Notes: a model not told the origin generated them from the sequence alone. Positions 13,141-24,794 are shown, counted from the first letter of the stretch. The stretch is DNA of 64,000 nucleotides from Magicicada septendecula (GCA_034769895.1 CM068370.1:50601454-50665453), one strand, 5' to 3'. Translations and numbers: made by a program.

Positions 13141-14230
13141 AGCTACAAATACATTAAAATGAAACATTTAAAACTAATCTGTATTATAAACATAAGAAAT
13201 AAAATTTTTTCAATTTTTTATTTCAAAAATTTGAAAATCAGGGCTTAGACTTAAATGGCATTTAAATATTTTTCTAATATTTTATGATAAAATATGGTTG
13301 CTGAAAAATAATATTTTTTTCTAAACAGTATTTTGGATATTCCTTTTTAAGATTTGAGGGGCAGGAAAATTTTTCTGTTTCTCTCCCCATGCATCGCCCA
13401 CATTTTTCAAGAAATAACTAATATACAAGGAACATACAACTCTCAGATATTAATGTACACACAGGTAATTACTCCAAACACCAATCAGCATCCCTTACTC
13501 ATTTGTATACATGTGTATAACTTAATTGTACGTACAGTATGTACATATACAACTTGTTTCCATATACATGTATTATATGTCATGTAGAGTTTGTCAGTGA
13601 TAGAGAAGCATATGTGCAGTGAAACACGGAGGCAAGTAGTGGAGGGAGTGGGTATACCTACTAATATTGTCGTGTACCCCCACCTTTCTCCCTACCGGCG
13701 CAAATTGAGCTTCTCTAACGTTGACAATATCTACTTCACTGTTAGTATTGGTGATTAGAAGATCTTCATTTCATTGTTATTGTTTAAGATTGTCATTTCA
13801 TTGTATAGTATCTGTGTCCACATTTCCTTATGACACCATCATGTACACCTTAAATTATATTCTATGGAGTTCGTTAAGCTATAAATATATATTAAATTAC
13901 TGTTACATATACAGTTACATACTATAATGTATGAAACAGTACAGGCTGACTATAAATAAACATAAATACAAATCTATATTTCAAATATCAAATGAAAAAA
14001 TAAATTAATAAACAAATACAAATACTTGATTGTTGCCAAGTATAGATAATAGTCTCTAAATCAATTATATCTATGACATCAGGAAGTAACTAAAAACAAA
14101 GAACATTCTTAAATATTGACAATTTTTAAAATAGTTGAAGTATTTTGTAAGTGTACATATTGCATAAGTGTACATATATAATCCGGCATATAACCAAACA
14201 AAACTTATGGAAAGGCAGAGAAATGAAGTC
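13141..14230. other. Gene-free intergenic DNA
   Basis: No supported gene. An imperfect inverted pair at about 13600-13722 (AGAGAAGC and GCTTCTCT with weaker internal matches) could be a tiny MITE or chance. Confidence 0.5.
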
Positions 14231-14232
14231 TA

Positions 14233-15120
14233 CAAGGGTTAGTTGAAAAGTTTGCAGAGCGACATCTATAGCTCAGTGGTAGAACTGAAATCTTTCGTGT
14301 GCTGCAAGACGTATATTTTGCATGAACACTTGTTAATTTCCAGATATATCTGTCAATTTATTCACTCTTTACCAGCTGTTTGAAATTTTCCTATCACACG
14401 TGTTTTTAAAGTGCACAAAATCAAACATTGTGTTGTGATGAATTCTCTGTTTAGTGCCAATGGAAAATAATAAAAAAATTGTAAATGTGTTAAGAGATGC
14501 TGCGCCTTCAGAAACAACGGTAAGTGGGACACACTCGAGTTTAAACGTGGTTGTACAAGCACTGAATATGATCCCAGCAGTGGACATCCAAAAAGTGCAA
14601 CAAAAAATTTCATTATTGAAAAAATGTCATAGGGTGTTGGAAGACCGCAGATTGAGGAGTGGATGACGTTCCTGAAATCATAGGCATCTCATATGAGCGT
14701 GTGCATCATACTTTACAGAAGAACTTGGTGTGAAAAAATGTTGTGCAAGATGGCTGCTGCATCTGGAGTTGTTGCATTTTTGGACGCCCAGTGTGGGATT
14801 ATCTTCAATGCTCGTACGACCACATTTAAACTCAAGTGCTTAGTCACACTCCTGACACATTTACAATTTTTTTCCGAATTTCTGTTGGCGCTAAACAACT
14901 TTTAACAAAGAATCACCACACGTTGTTTGTTTTTATCTGTTTTTCAAAATACACATGACACGTCAATTTTAAACAGCTTCTAAACACTGAATAAATTCAT
15001 TGATAGATTTGGAAATTAACAGGAGTTCACATAAAATACAAATTTTGCAACACACGAAAAATTTTTAGTTTTACCACTAAGCTACAGATGTTGCTCCACG
15101 AACTTTTCAACTGACCCACA
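14233..15120. mobile_element. Palindromic mariner derivative
   Basis: Flanked by TA on both sides (14231-14232 and 15121-15122). The TIRs share AGTTGAAAAGTT, and similarity continues inward for several hundred bases: the right half is an inverted, diverged copy of the left half. Both halves derive from the 5' end of a mariner gene. On the plus strand 14454-14740 reads MENNKKIVNVL, then FKRGCTST-like and EYDPSSGHPKSA, then GVGRPQIEEWMT, with frame changes. On the minus strand 14713-14935 repeats the same N-terminal region. The catalytic domain is absent, so the element is non-autonomous and fold-back capable. Confidence 0.8.
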
Positions 15121-15164
15121 TAGTCCAGTGGTGGTCAATTAGTGGCATGCAAAGGTAATTTAAG

Positions 15165-15594
15165 CAGGTGCAGATCCACAGGAGGGGGAAATGGTCACAT
15201 CAGACGAAATTTGTTTCGTTGTTTTGTGATTGTAAATATGATACAACATTTATATCACATTATGGAGGTGCATAGTTAGTTTTACTCTAAAATCACTTTA
15301 AATTCTAGCTGTACCTTACCACCATCCTAATTTTTGCTTGATAAATAACATATATGAGTAGTGTATACTTTAAATTATAAGTGAATGTTATTAAATGAAC
15401 AATGAATGGAGAAACACAGATATGATTTTATACTTGTATATAAATAAATTTACTGTGTTGATAATAAAGCACTATATTTTTCTCTGCATTCATTCTAATC
15501 ATTTATGCTGTAGACCACTAAAATGAACCAACTTTTCATATCCCCCCTAAAGTCAACTCTCCCCCCTCCAGATTGCTTGCTGGAGATGCCCCTG
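15165..15594. mobile_element. Short hAT-type non-autonomous element
   Basis: Ends CAGGTGCAGATCCA and, inverted, CAGGGGCATCTCCA (11 of 14 match), each followed by a G-rich tract. The flanking 8-mers AATTTAAG and ATGTTAAG match at 6 of 8 positions, fitting an old hAT target duplication. No coding sequence. Confidence 0.5.
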
Positions 15595-16108
15595 ATGTTA
15601 AGAGGCATTTTATAACACAGAAATAGGATTTTATCCTTGAATCTAGCTATATTTTGTAAACTTTTTACCGGATTAAAAAATACTACAAAATAATGTTTGA
15701 AGTAGGATGTGGGAAGTAAGAATCTACTGTGAAATATAACTGATCAATAGCAGTTAGTTTTTTAATTATAAATTTATGAAGCTAAAAGTATGTTTTTGTT
15801 TTTCTTGAATTCAATTATTTGAAAATAAACAAATTTGCCTGTTGCGATTTGTTCCTAATATAACTTACTTAAATAAATTTATACAGCTGAAAATATTTTT
15901 TGATTTTTTTTTTCTTTAAGACAATATTTGGTAGCTGAAGGTACCTAAAATCCCACACTGAATGTTAAAATTGTCCATTGCATGGATTGTCCATTGACTT
16001 ATACTATCACCTTGGATTCTGAAAAACCACAACAGAGATGAAGTGTAAAAGTATGCTAAGTATTATTTTTGACTTTAGCCATCATTGTGACTTAATTAAT
16101 ACAACGTA
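15595..16108. other. Gene-free intergenic DNA
   Basis: AT-rich, with poly-T runs only. Nothing recognisable. Confidence 0.5.
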
Positions 16109-16232
16109 TTGACCTCTACAAATCAGTGGTCTCCCTCAGGTGTGAAAATTAGAATTACATTAAAAGAAACTTGACCTCTACAAATCAGTGGTTGCCCTCA
16201 GGTGTGAAAATTAGAATTACATTAAAAGAAAC
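16109..16232 (+). repeat. 62-bp tandem duplication
   Basis: 16109-16170 and 16171-16232 are adjacent copies starting TTGACCTCTACAAATCAG, differing at about two positions. Confidence 0.95.
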
Positions 16233-16587
16233 TATCTACCAGAAAATAAACAACATTGTCATCTGAACTAACAATTACTAGTGAATATAACATGATAATA
16301 AATACACTATAAAATATACTTACCAGCCAAGAAGTTCATCAGTCTGAGTGCAATAGGTGTTGTGACGTCATTAAAAACACAACAACCAACAACTGGCAAT
16401 TACTTACAAATCTCTTGGCCAGTAAGGAATATTATAATTTATTTATTCTCATGTTATATTCATTTCTAACTATTAGTTCAGATGATGATGTTGTTTATTC
16501 TACAATAGACAGTTTGTTTTAATATAATTCTCATTTGTCCACCTGAGGGGGGACAACGATGTGTACTGGTCAAAACATTGTGTTGAT

Positions 16588-17156
16588 AAGTGGCGGCTGG
16601 TGTTATGGTTGCAGCATTGCACAACCACCAATATAGAATAACTAAACTACCAAATATAATATACGAAAACATTAAGCAGCTAAAAGTATCATAAATTTCA
16701 ATGGACAGTATATTAGATCATTACGCGGTAAGGTTTGCAAACAATTCAAATGTGGCCCGCAGGCTGGTGGTTGTAGGCCGCTTGCAACTTCAGCAGTATA
16801 TACCACAGCTTACTACACAAACATATGGAAGGACGTTCGCTACTCTTCACAACTGCCCTATGTTCCCAATGTTAGCTAGGCGGTTGGAAAGTTTCAGCAA
16901 TGCTCCACTAGTAGCACAGTAGCGCACGTCATGTTTTGTGTCATGAAATCAGCACAGCCTTCTTGATTTATTAGTTATGTCAGGTTTAGTGTTTATGTTG
17001 GTTCAAGGTAAACATTATCCATTGTTTGAGGTTATAAAATTATAGTAATAATTTTGTATAACCGTGATTATGATAGTTTAATGTCTGTTAACCAATCTCC
17101 AATCCACTCAACCAACTACTGCAACCACCAAAATTTGGAACCATTAGCCGCCACTG
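16588..17156. mobile_element. 569-bp hAT-type MITE with perfect 8-bp TSD
   Basis: GTGTTGAT occurs directly at 16580-16587 and 17157-17164. The ends are inverted: AAGTGGCGGC on the left and GCCGCCACTG on the right, with GGTTGCAG and CTGCAACC further in. Eight-base duplication and CAGTGGCGG-type ends are typical of hAT. No transposase frame. Confidence 0.88.
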
Positions 17157-17314
17157 GTGTTGATTAAATTGTAACTAAGTCTGAAGTCCAAAATAATATA
17201 CTTAGCAATAAGTTCATGCCATCGGGTATTAGTTTTAGTGATCATATAAAAATATTGAGAAATATTACTATCACAAGCAGAATTATCACTGTTGCTCACC
17301 ACTATATAAAAATA

Positions 17315-17363
17315 TTCCGATTAGCGCTTTCTAGCTTCACCACAGCTCATTGTCAGATCGGAA
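17315..17363 (-). ncRNA. Hammerhead ribozyme relic of PLE-1
   Basis: Minus strand. Stem I is seven base pairs (TTCCGAT with ATCGGAA). GAAA is followed by the short palindromic stem III AGCGCT and an A at the cleavage position. The core reads CTGACAA where CTGANGA is needed (G8 is A), so this copy is probably inactive. AGCT/AGCT could form stem II. Confidence 0.6.
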
Positions 17364-17680
17364 ATGAATGAATAATTTAAAAATAAACCCTTCACCCCCA
17401 CCCCACCACACCCTGCTCACACACAACAAGCTATAATTCAATGTCCCTTCCTCCCCTCTGAGCCCTGTCCCTCCATCTGGACAGTTACATATTTTTCTAG
17501 CAAATTCCTTGTGTTTCAGTGTTGTGTGTATGTGTGTGTGTATTCCTTTTAAACCTACTGTCTTTCTCCCCCACATCTGGGCCAGTTACACACCCTTATT
17601 TAAAAATATCCAATTAGTCCTCTGCAATTTAATTCTTAATCTTATCTATCTGTCCATCTTATCTATCTGTCCTCTATCAT

Positions 17681-18210
17681 TTACTTCTTAATTATGTTAT
17701 AAAATATTTCTTCATTATCAAATTTAATTTTATTATTAATTAAATTGTCTAACCCTTTTTCTCTTTCTTTCAATATTTCTAACTCCTCCCTAAGTTTCCT
17801 TTCAACTGTGTTATTTACCACTTTTATAATTTCGTAGTCTTCCAATGGATTAACAAACTTATGGTTGTCTTCTATGAAATGTCTTGCATATAACGAATTC
17901 GTTGTTCTGTTACCTTCTCCACATTTGTGGTCAGACAACCTGCATACGAATTTTCGTCCTGTCTCCCAGGACATTTTAATTTATAAATTCAGCTTTTCTG
18001 TAAAACTGGGATTTTTTCTATATTTTTATTCCTTATCTTATCAAATACCGTTTCACATTTTTTAATAGCTATATCTACTCCGTATTTATTAAAACATTTT
18101 ATAATTTTTCTAGTATGTGAACCTATGTATGTCAATGAGCCTGCATAATTCTTTTGTTCTGGTTCTATTTTAGCTTTTTGTATGTTAACCCTTTTCATAA
18201 CTTTATCCAC
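17681..18210 (-). pseudogene. PLE-1 linker and GIY-YIG nuclease remnant
   Basis: Two minus-strand open segments in different frames. The downstream one contains TGRKFVCRLSDHKCG and NSLYARHFIEDNHKF, which align in pattern with the TGRSFKQRYIEH and FANHLIEANH parts of PLE GIY-YIG domains (compare 28914-29925). The upstream one carries the RT-nuclease linker (IRNKNIEKIPVL). The GIY and YIG strands themselves are not clearly readable, so the nuclease is degraded. It would have nicked target DNA for insertion. Confidence 0.65.
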
Positions 18211-18282
18211 TATGTTGGTGTTATAGTTATTATTCCTTACAATTCCCTTTGTCGTTTTTAACTCCCTATCTTTTGATTCGGT

Positions 18283-18787
18283 CTATTTTAAACACTTCTG
18301 AGCTCTGTAACAAAATGAATTGATTGCCGCCATTTTATATCTATAAGGGTGGTAGGACTCTCTTGGTATAATTATATCAGAATACGATTCTTTCCTAAAT
18401 ATCCCAAACTGTAGTTTCTCATTATCTTTCATTTCTATGTTTAAATCTAAGTAATTTATTTTCTTACCTCCTATCTCTTCTTTAAATTGTAAGTTTTTAT
18501 CCTTATTATTTACCTCATTTATAAACTCATGCAATTCTTCTATGCTTCCTTCCCAAATTACTAATACATCATCAACGTATCTAGTCCATAATTTTATATT
18601 GTCTTTATACTTAGTGGAACTTATTAATTGCTTTTCAAAATCATTCATATATATTTCTGCAAGAATAGGGGATAATGAAGACCCCATAGGTAATCCTTTT
18701 TTTCTGTATATAAAACTTGTTATTAAACCTAAAATAGTTCTGATTTACACATTCTTTAATTACTTTAATCAATTGCTTTTTATACCT
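18283..18787 (-). pseudogene. PLE-1 reverse transcriptase, C-terminal half
   Basis: Reads YRKKGLPMGSSLSPILAEIY, then RYVDDVLVIW, then INYLDLNI and IFRKESYSDIIIPRESYHPY, the signature run of PLE reverse transcriptases (GSSLSP, YVDD, NFLDL-like, YRKPT-like, HP). Its upstream continuation was separated from it by the LINE insertion, whose target duplication sits at 18788-18806. The frame closes soon after HPYRYKMAAINSFCYRA. Confidence 0.85.
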
Positions 18788-18806
18788 GTATTCTCCCATA
18801 TTATTA
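18788..18806. repeat. 19-bp target-site duplication of the LINE (left copy)
   Basis: GTATTCTCCCATATTATTA is repeated exactly at 20635-20653. The first bases of the right copy blend into the LINE's tail repeat, so 16-19 bp is the fair range. Confidence 0.92.
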
Positions 18807-20634
18807 CCATATATGATGAGACAGATGGAAAAGATAGAGGAATATAAGAGTAAAAGGCTGAGCCGAGATATGTACAGGAAGGTGAATGATATGAGACAGG
18901 AATTTCAGCCTAGAACAAATGCCTGTAGGGATAATAATGGTGGCCTAGTGAGTGATAATGCTGGCGTGATCAGGAGATGGACAGAACACTTCGAAGAGTT
19001 GCTAGGCTCAGTTGGGGAGGCTTCGATGGAGGCATCTGAGAATGAAGAGGAAGTAGGAGAATTCGAGGATGATAGAGAGGAGTTGGTGCCATCCTATGAC
19101 GAGGTGTACGAAGCTCTAGAAAAGCTTAAAAATAACAAGGCAGCAGGTTCCGATGGTTTACCAGGGGAACTATTAAAGAGCACAGGAGGAGATTTCATAA
19201 AGGAATTTTCCCATCTTATAGAGCGAATATGGCTGGAGGAGGTAATGCCTGATGAGTGGAACAATGGGGTGGTGTGTTTAATACATAAAAAGGGGGATCC
19301 GCTTATATGTAAAAATTATAGGGGCATCTCTCTACTTAATACAGCATATAAGGTATTGTCCAACATCATATTTTCTAGGCTGCTTCCCTACGCTGAGGAA
19401 AACATAAAAGAATATCAGTGTGGATTCACTAGGAATAGGTCAACAACAGACCAAATATTTACACTAAGGCAAATCCTGGAAAAAACGTTGGAATATGGAG
19501 TGCCCACTCACCATCTCTTTGTGGATTTCCAGTCGGCATATGATTCAATCAACCGGAAAATGCTATATAGAGCTATGAAGGAGTTGCATATACCATCTAA
19601 GTTGGTGCGTATGGTTGGAGTAGTTATGTCCAATTCTAAGTGCCAAATCAGAATACAATCAAATCTATCTAACTCCTTAAAAACATTGAATGGGTTGAAA
19701 CAAGGAGATGCCTTAGCGTGTCTATTGTTCAACATAGCTCTAGAAAAGGTCATCAGGGATTCAGGAATTCAAACTAGCGGACACATATTTCACAAGGAGG
19801 TACAGCTTCTGGCCTATGCCGATGACATTGACGTCATAAGTAGGTCTGAATCTGGCTTAAAGGAAGCCTTTCAGGAACTGGAGTTGTCCGCTAAGGCTAT
19901 GGGCTTGGTTATAAACCAAAGCAAAACCAAATATATGGTTGTAGGTGCCAACACTCGTGCCCTGTCCCTGCGCATTAACGATTATGAATTTGAAAAGGTT
20001 CAGGGTTTTCCATATCTCGGGTCATATGTGGACTCTGGAAATGACTCCTCTAGAGATATTGAAAGACGAATATTATCTGCTAATAGGTGTTACTACGGAC
20101 TGGTGAAACATTTTAAATCAAAATTAATAACTAAAGATACAAAAGCCTCCCTATACAAGACCTTGATTAGACCAGTCCTGATGTATGGCTCGGAATGCTG
20201 GGTGTTAAAAAAACTAGATGAGCAGAGACTATCCGTTTTTGAGAGGAGGGTACTGAGGAGAATCTATGGCCCTGTGAGGGAAAACAACATTTGGAGGCGA
20301 CTGCATAATCGAGAGTTGTACGAAAGGTTTAAAGATCTTCCGATCGTGCAACTCATACAAATTAACAGATTGCGTTGGGCTGGTCATGTGCAGAGAATGG
20401 CGGAGGATAGAATCCCAAAAAGAGTGATGAATTATTTGCCGATGGGAAGGAGAAGGAAGGGAAGACCGCGTACAAGATGGCTGGACCAGGTTGGTAAGGA
20501 GGCAGTGAGGCTGGGTGCAGCAAACTGGTGGGCATTGGCCGGGAGTAGAGACCAGTGGGGAAGATTTCTTTTGGAGGCCAGGGCCCGGACTGGGCTGTAG
20601 CGCCAAGGATGTATGTATGTATGTATGTATGTAT
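18807..20634 (+). mobile_element. 5'-truncated RTE-like LINE inserted in PLE-1
   Basis: Insertion in opposite orientation to PLE-1, bounded by a 19-bp direct repeat. It begins inside ORF2 after the endonuclease domain and ends with a (GTAT)n tail at about 20608-20637. The short tandem tail and the lack of poly-A fit RTE-type LINEs. Confidence 0.92.
18813..20600 (+). CDS. LINE reverse transcriptase ORF, endonuclease missing
   Basis: 595 residues, open throughout. The ATG used is internal: the true N-terminus with its AP-type endonuclease was lost by 5' truncation at insertion. RT motifs: NNKAAGSDGLPGELLK (107-122), YRGISLLNTAYK (169-180), FVDFQSAYDSI (236-246), GLKQGD (294-299), YADD (335-338), YLG (401-403). 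The C-terminal domain has YGSECW (458-463), RWAGHVQRM (521-529) and GRPRTRW (550-556), typical of arthropod RTE-like proteins. The enzyme would prime reverse transcription from nicked DNA. The frame lacks stops over nearly 1.8 kb, suggesting recent insertion, but the copy cannot be autonomous. Clade assignment within LINEs is by motif style and is less certain than the RT call. Confidence 0.93.
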   Translation: MMRQMEKIEEYKSKRLSRDMYRKVNDMRQEFQPRTNACRDNNGGLVSDNAGVIRRWTEHFEELLGSVGEASMEASENEEEVGEFEDDREELVPSYDEVYEALEKLKNNKAAGSDGLPGELLKSTGGDFIKEFSHLIERIWLEEVMPDEWNNGVVCLIHKKGDPLICKNYRGISLLNTAYKVLSNIIFSRLLPYAEENIKEYQCGFTRNRSTTDQIFTLRQILEKTLEYGVPTHHLFVDFQSAYDSINRKMLYRAMKELHIPSKLVRMVGVVMSNSKCQIRIQSNLSNSLKTLNGLKQGDALACLLFNIALEKVIRDSGIQTSGHIFHKEVQLLAYADDIDVISRSESGLKEAFQELELSAKAMGLVINQSKTKYMVVGANTRALSLRINDYEFEKVQGFPYLGSYVDSGNDSSRDIERRILSANRCYYGLVKHFKSKLITKDTKASLYKTLIRPVLMYGSECWVLKKLDEQRLSVFERRVLRRIYGPVRENNIWRRLHNRELYERFKDLPIVQLIQINRLRWAGHVQRMAEDRIPKRVMNYLPMGRRRKGRPRTRWLDQVGKEAVRLGAANWWALAGSRDQWGRFLLEARARTGL

Positions 20635-20653
20635 GTATTCTCCCATATTATTA

Positions 20654-21228
20654 TCGTTTATTAACTTAATAACTTTATTTTCTGTGATATTGGTAAACAT
20701 GTCCTTAACATCCAGTGATATCAATTTTGTATTTTCATTAATTCTAATATTTTCTAATTTTTCTATCAATTTTACATTATTCTCTATGTTGTATTTTGTC
20801 CCAAATTCATATTTCTCTTTCAGTACTCTGCTAATTTCCTTTGATAATTTATAAATAGGTGCATTAATAAAAGAAACAATCGGTCTAATTGGTTTTCCTT
20901 CTTTATGTATCTTAACCTGACTTTTAAAAGTTGGTGCTGTTGGATTACTTTCCAATACATACTTTTTATTATTTTCTTCTATAAATGTTATCTGTTTCAT
21001 CATTTGTTTTATCCTTGACTGGTACTTTCTTGTATAATCATACTTTATTTCTTCATATGGTCCTTCCCTTATAAATTCTTCTGTTTTCTTTATGTATTCG
21101 TCCTTTCTCAGTAGTACCATTGTATTTCCTTTGTCTGCCTTCGTAACTATAATATAATTCTTTTTTATTTTATTCTTTAGTTTAGTTACAGTTGATTTGA
21201 TTTTTTGTTCATTTTTTGAATTATACAA
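20654..21228 (-). pseudogene. PLE-1 reverse transcriptase, N-terminal half
   Basis: Carries IIVTKADKGNTMVLLRKDEY, then PTAPTFKSQVKIHK, then GKPIRPIVSF and SLDVKDMFTNI, the first RT blocks characteristic of PLEs. It is cut off at its C-terminal side by the LINE insertion. The reading frame runs on past the junction into antisense LINE sequence, which is not part of the protein. Confidence 0.87.
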
Positions 21229-21365
21229 ATTTTTCTTAAATATTTTATCTACTACATTCCCTACTTCCCACCTTATTCTTTTTTATCATTTTCATTTCCT
21301 AGTTTTTGTATGATGCTTTCGCATTCAATAATCGTTTTTTCTTGATTTAATTCTGGTGGCGGCGC

Positions 21366-21692
21366 TTATTTTAAGCCTTTTGCTAACATTTCTGTTTCTT
21401 CTGTATTGAAAGTTACCTCTGTAAGGTTTACCACTCTTTTTTCATAGTTATTCTTAAAGAGGTGTTCCTTTTTTACTCCGTTCTTTCTTATTAATTTATT
21501 TAACTTAACTACCATTTTTTTATTTTTATTTTCCAATTTCTTTTCTACGTACCCCAAACCAAAATTATATAATATTTCTTTTAACTCTACATACGAGTAT
21601 ATTCTTAACAATTCTATATGTCTGTCATATAATTCCTTATTATATCTATTGATTAAGCCGTAAAGTGACCTTATTTCTAGTTTTATCGACAA
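21366..21692 (-). pseudogene. PLE-1 N-terminal ORF segment
   Basis: About 108 residues, Lys- and Leu-rich, ending NTEETEMLAKGLK. That resembles the N-terminal PLE region just before RT, where a short motif near LLxKGL is common. A break of about 140 bp separates it from the RT half. Assigned by position and composition. Confidence 0.55.
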
Positions 21693-21899
21693 TTTCTCGC
21701 TTTGTTATTTTACTTTTCTGGCTACTCTGTTCTTATTTTTAATTTTTACTTGCGCGTATTTTGGGATGCCATTATTCTCCAGACATTGTTTATTAAACCA
21801 TATTTTGTGAAGGTCCTTGCCTTCTACCCTTTTAACTAAAAATAATACACTCATCATATTATAATACTCACCACTGCCAGAATTTTACTTACCGTCATG

Positions 21900-23145
21900 G
21901 TCCCCGTAAAACTTACCTTATTAAATTACCCAGGTCGCCAACATGTTTTTTAGTTTTACATGTAAACTTTGAACACTCTTGCCCTTATAAAAATCGTAAC
22001 ATAATCCCGCTATCTGACCACCCTTAAAACTCAGAAAATCCCAAATTTCGTTAGACGAGTTGTCAACACAGAAAACTAGGAAATGGTTTACGGCGAAATA
22101 ACTACACTAACACATGTTTATAGAAGAATGAACCTTTTAATTACTCTTTTTATTATTTTAATTAAATACTCTATTATTGATTATTACGTTTTCTTTATAT
22201 TTAAAATGTTTACTAATTTAGTCCAATAATTTTGTATAGACTACTACTACATCTTTCTAGTTGAGCCAGTACTTTTGATAACCCATACACACACTCACTC
22301 AATTTACATTTCTTTTTAAAACTTCCTATTTAATTAATGAGCGCTTTATTAATTATAATGTTTTGGCCAAATGAAACTGTCTTTACACTTGTTACCTATT
22401 TGCGTAATATCCAAACGTTGTACACGATATTGTCCGGAACTGTTGTCACTAATCACTCTCCACTCCAAACACAGCTTATTATTACCTTACGCCATTTACT
22501 CGTCACTTTACTGTTTGTACATTTTATATTACTTGGTAGGCCTACTTTTGTATTTTTCGGCCTACCAAGAACTCGTCCGAGGCTACCGTTTTTGTTCTGG
22601 TAACTGTCTGCTGATTGTCTGGCCGCTCAGCCGTGAGTTGCAATGGAACTGGCGTTAGTTCGCTAAAGCCGAACATACAGAGCTGGTCACGTGATCTTGA
22701 GTCTACTCTCCCATTGGTGTTGTTAAAAGAGCGCTATAACTTAGGCACAGGGTTTAGCAATATTTTGCCGCCTGGCGCAATATGCAGTTACATTACTTTC
22801 TTCCGTGATTCACGGCTGATGCGAAGTTAGGTGTTATTTCACAATCGGTCTACGTTGCTTGAGTACGGAGACAAAACATAGACGTTTTGTTCTGTAATAA
22901 ACACAGCCTATCTGGTTGACTAACTCGGGGTTCTACAAGGGTGAACAACGACTGCATGGAGAATATAATTTTAAAATGTTATCTTGGCCCTACAATTTCG
23001 TACCGTTACAATTTTACTTAAAACCCTCTTCAATTTAACTTTTAACTTAAGATATTTAAAAATTTTTACTTACCTTATTGTTGTCGTTTATTACCTCATT
23101 GTTGTTGTCCATTACCTGTCGTCGATTGCACATCTTAATAGCAGA
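21900..23145. other. Presumed 5' region of PLE-1, no gene
   Basis: No protein domain recognised. The block at about 22560-22930 is GC-richer than its surroundings and could hold PLE-1 promoter sequence or a separate insertion. Confidence 0.35.
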
Positions 23146-23280
23146 TTAATGAAGAAAGTTGTGTTAGTGGTTAAAATCACAAGCAGAATTATCACTGTTC
23201 CACACCACTTTTATATAGTGGTGTGCAACAGTGATAATTCTGCTTGTGATTTTAACCACTAACACAACTTTCTTCATTAA
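23146..23280. repeat. Near-perfect palindrome with 63-bp arms
   Basis: Arms 23146-23208 and 23218-23280 are inverted copies with a single mismatch, separated by 9 bp (TTTTATATA). The inner part shares AGCAGAATTATCACTGTT with the PLE-1 3' end near 17275-17294, so it looks like a head-to-head pair of PLE termini. Confidence 0.95.
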
Positions 23281-24779
23281 CAAATATTACTATGATCTGT
23301 TCCAAAAATACTTAGTATTTAACTTGACACTTGTTTTTAATAGAACCTTAATAACATTTCCCTAAATTCTGTTTAATGTTTCCTTCTCACCTACACCGCG
23401 TACGTATCAAGTATATGCCTACAGCACGCAGAGTCACAAAAGTGGAGCATGGCACAAACAGACCTACACCGGTCTAGACAAAAACTTGACACATAACCAC
23501 ACATGAACACAATGTAGAATCTGGTACTGATTTTCTTTAAATATTGAATCATATAATTTTGTACACAACAGTCAGTTACTTACATGGCGAAACTCGTGAT
23601 ACTGGCAGTGCTACAGTAAAACCATTAACCATCTGAGCTATGTCTGCATGATTGAGAACTGTGCTGTTTATTGTCGTGGTTGCATACCTGTACTTTATGT
23701 CGGAATAAACGTGCAGACTAAGTATTACAGGACGCGGAACTTGAAACCCAGACTGTTGACAAAAATTAAAACATGGAATAAACATCAGAACTGGACATTT
23801 TATAATAAAACAGGTTATATAGTAAATCCAGTATGTTATAATTATGTTTAAATTTAAAGAAATTGATTCAATTGTGCAGCTGATTTAATAACATAGAAAT
23901 ACTGTTTTGAATAAATAAATAAAGTTTTTGTTGAGGTACATAATAGTATACAATGTTGCAGTTTGATATATAAGAATCTGTTTCAGTTATCCAGTTCTTC
24001 AATTAACCGTCAATTACTATAATTTAAAAACTTACAATTTCTGCAATAACAAACAAAGCATTCAAAACATTTACTATTTTAATCCTTATCCAGAATTATT
24101 TATTCAAACAAAAACTACTGTATTTATTTATTTATTTATTAAAAACTGTACTTCTGTAAACATCCATGTCGTTTTCCTTCTGTTGGGTAGCTAACAGGTG
24201 GATTCCCCACATACTGAAGAGAATTTGTTTTAGTTGTGGATGGCACCAGGGAAGTGAAATACTTGGTTAGAACAAAAACTGAAAAATAAGAGCGTTTGTC
24301 TTCAGTGGACAGATGACACTGAGCAAACTGGACTTGACAATAGAGAAAGTAATCAGTCTAAAGGAAATGAACCTCATGAAACCACACTTAACAGAGAGAA
24401 ATAATGATAAAAAAACTGTAACACAACTCCAGAGACAGCTGGCACCGAGAATGGACTAAATAGGCTCTCACAAACTGTCAGGAAGGAGGACACATTTACG
24501 TCTCATGGTGGATAACACCAGTTACTACTTGTGGTTAAGTTTAGTTTACTACTAAGAAGTAATAAATCCACTTTGGATAAGAGATGCTATCTAGAATCAT
24601 CCACAGAACCACTGAAGTACCTCAAATTGTATGAATGTGAACTATGAACTATCTGAACAGATATGTATATTCTACTCTATGAGGAAATTAAAAAAAAAAA
24701 AAAAATACTGATTATAATGAAATGCATATTATTGGTCCACCAAAAAACAGAGTGCTTTATAAGTTAAGAGCTATTAAAC
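23281..24779. other. Gene-free intergenic DNA
   Basis: Short frames only, plus a (TTTA)n tract near 24123-24140 and a poly-A run near 24690. Nothing recognised. Confidence 0.5.
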
Positions 24780-24794
24780 ATTAGAAATAGAATT

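Larger units (their letters stand above)
17268..23280 (-). mobile_element. Penelope-like element PLE-1, split by a LINE
   Basis: Minus-strand pieces in order: N-terminal ORF part (21366-21692), RT first half (20654-21228), a LINE insertion (18807-20634), RT second half (18283-18787), and the linker and GIY-YIG region (17681-18210). The 3' end has a hammerhead relic and a terminal tract AACAGTGATAATTCTGCTTG (minus strand, about 17272-17293). The same tract recurs inverted in the palindrome at 23146-23280, which I take as the other end. PLE coding is broken by several frame changes. The exact outer limits are inferred from that shared tract. Confidence 0.75.
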
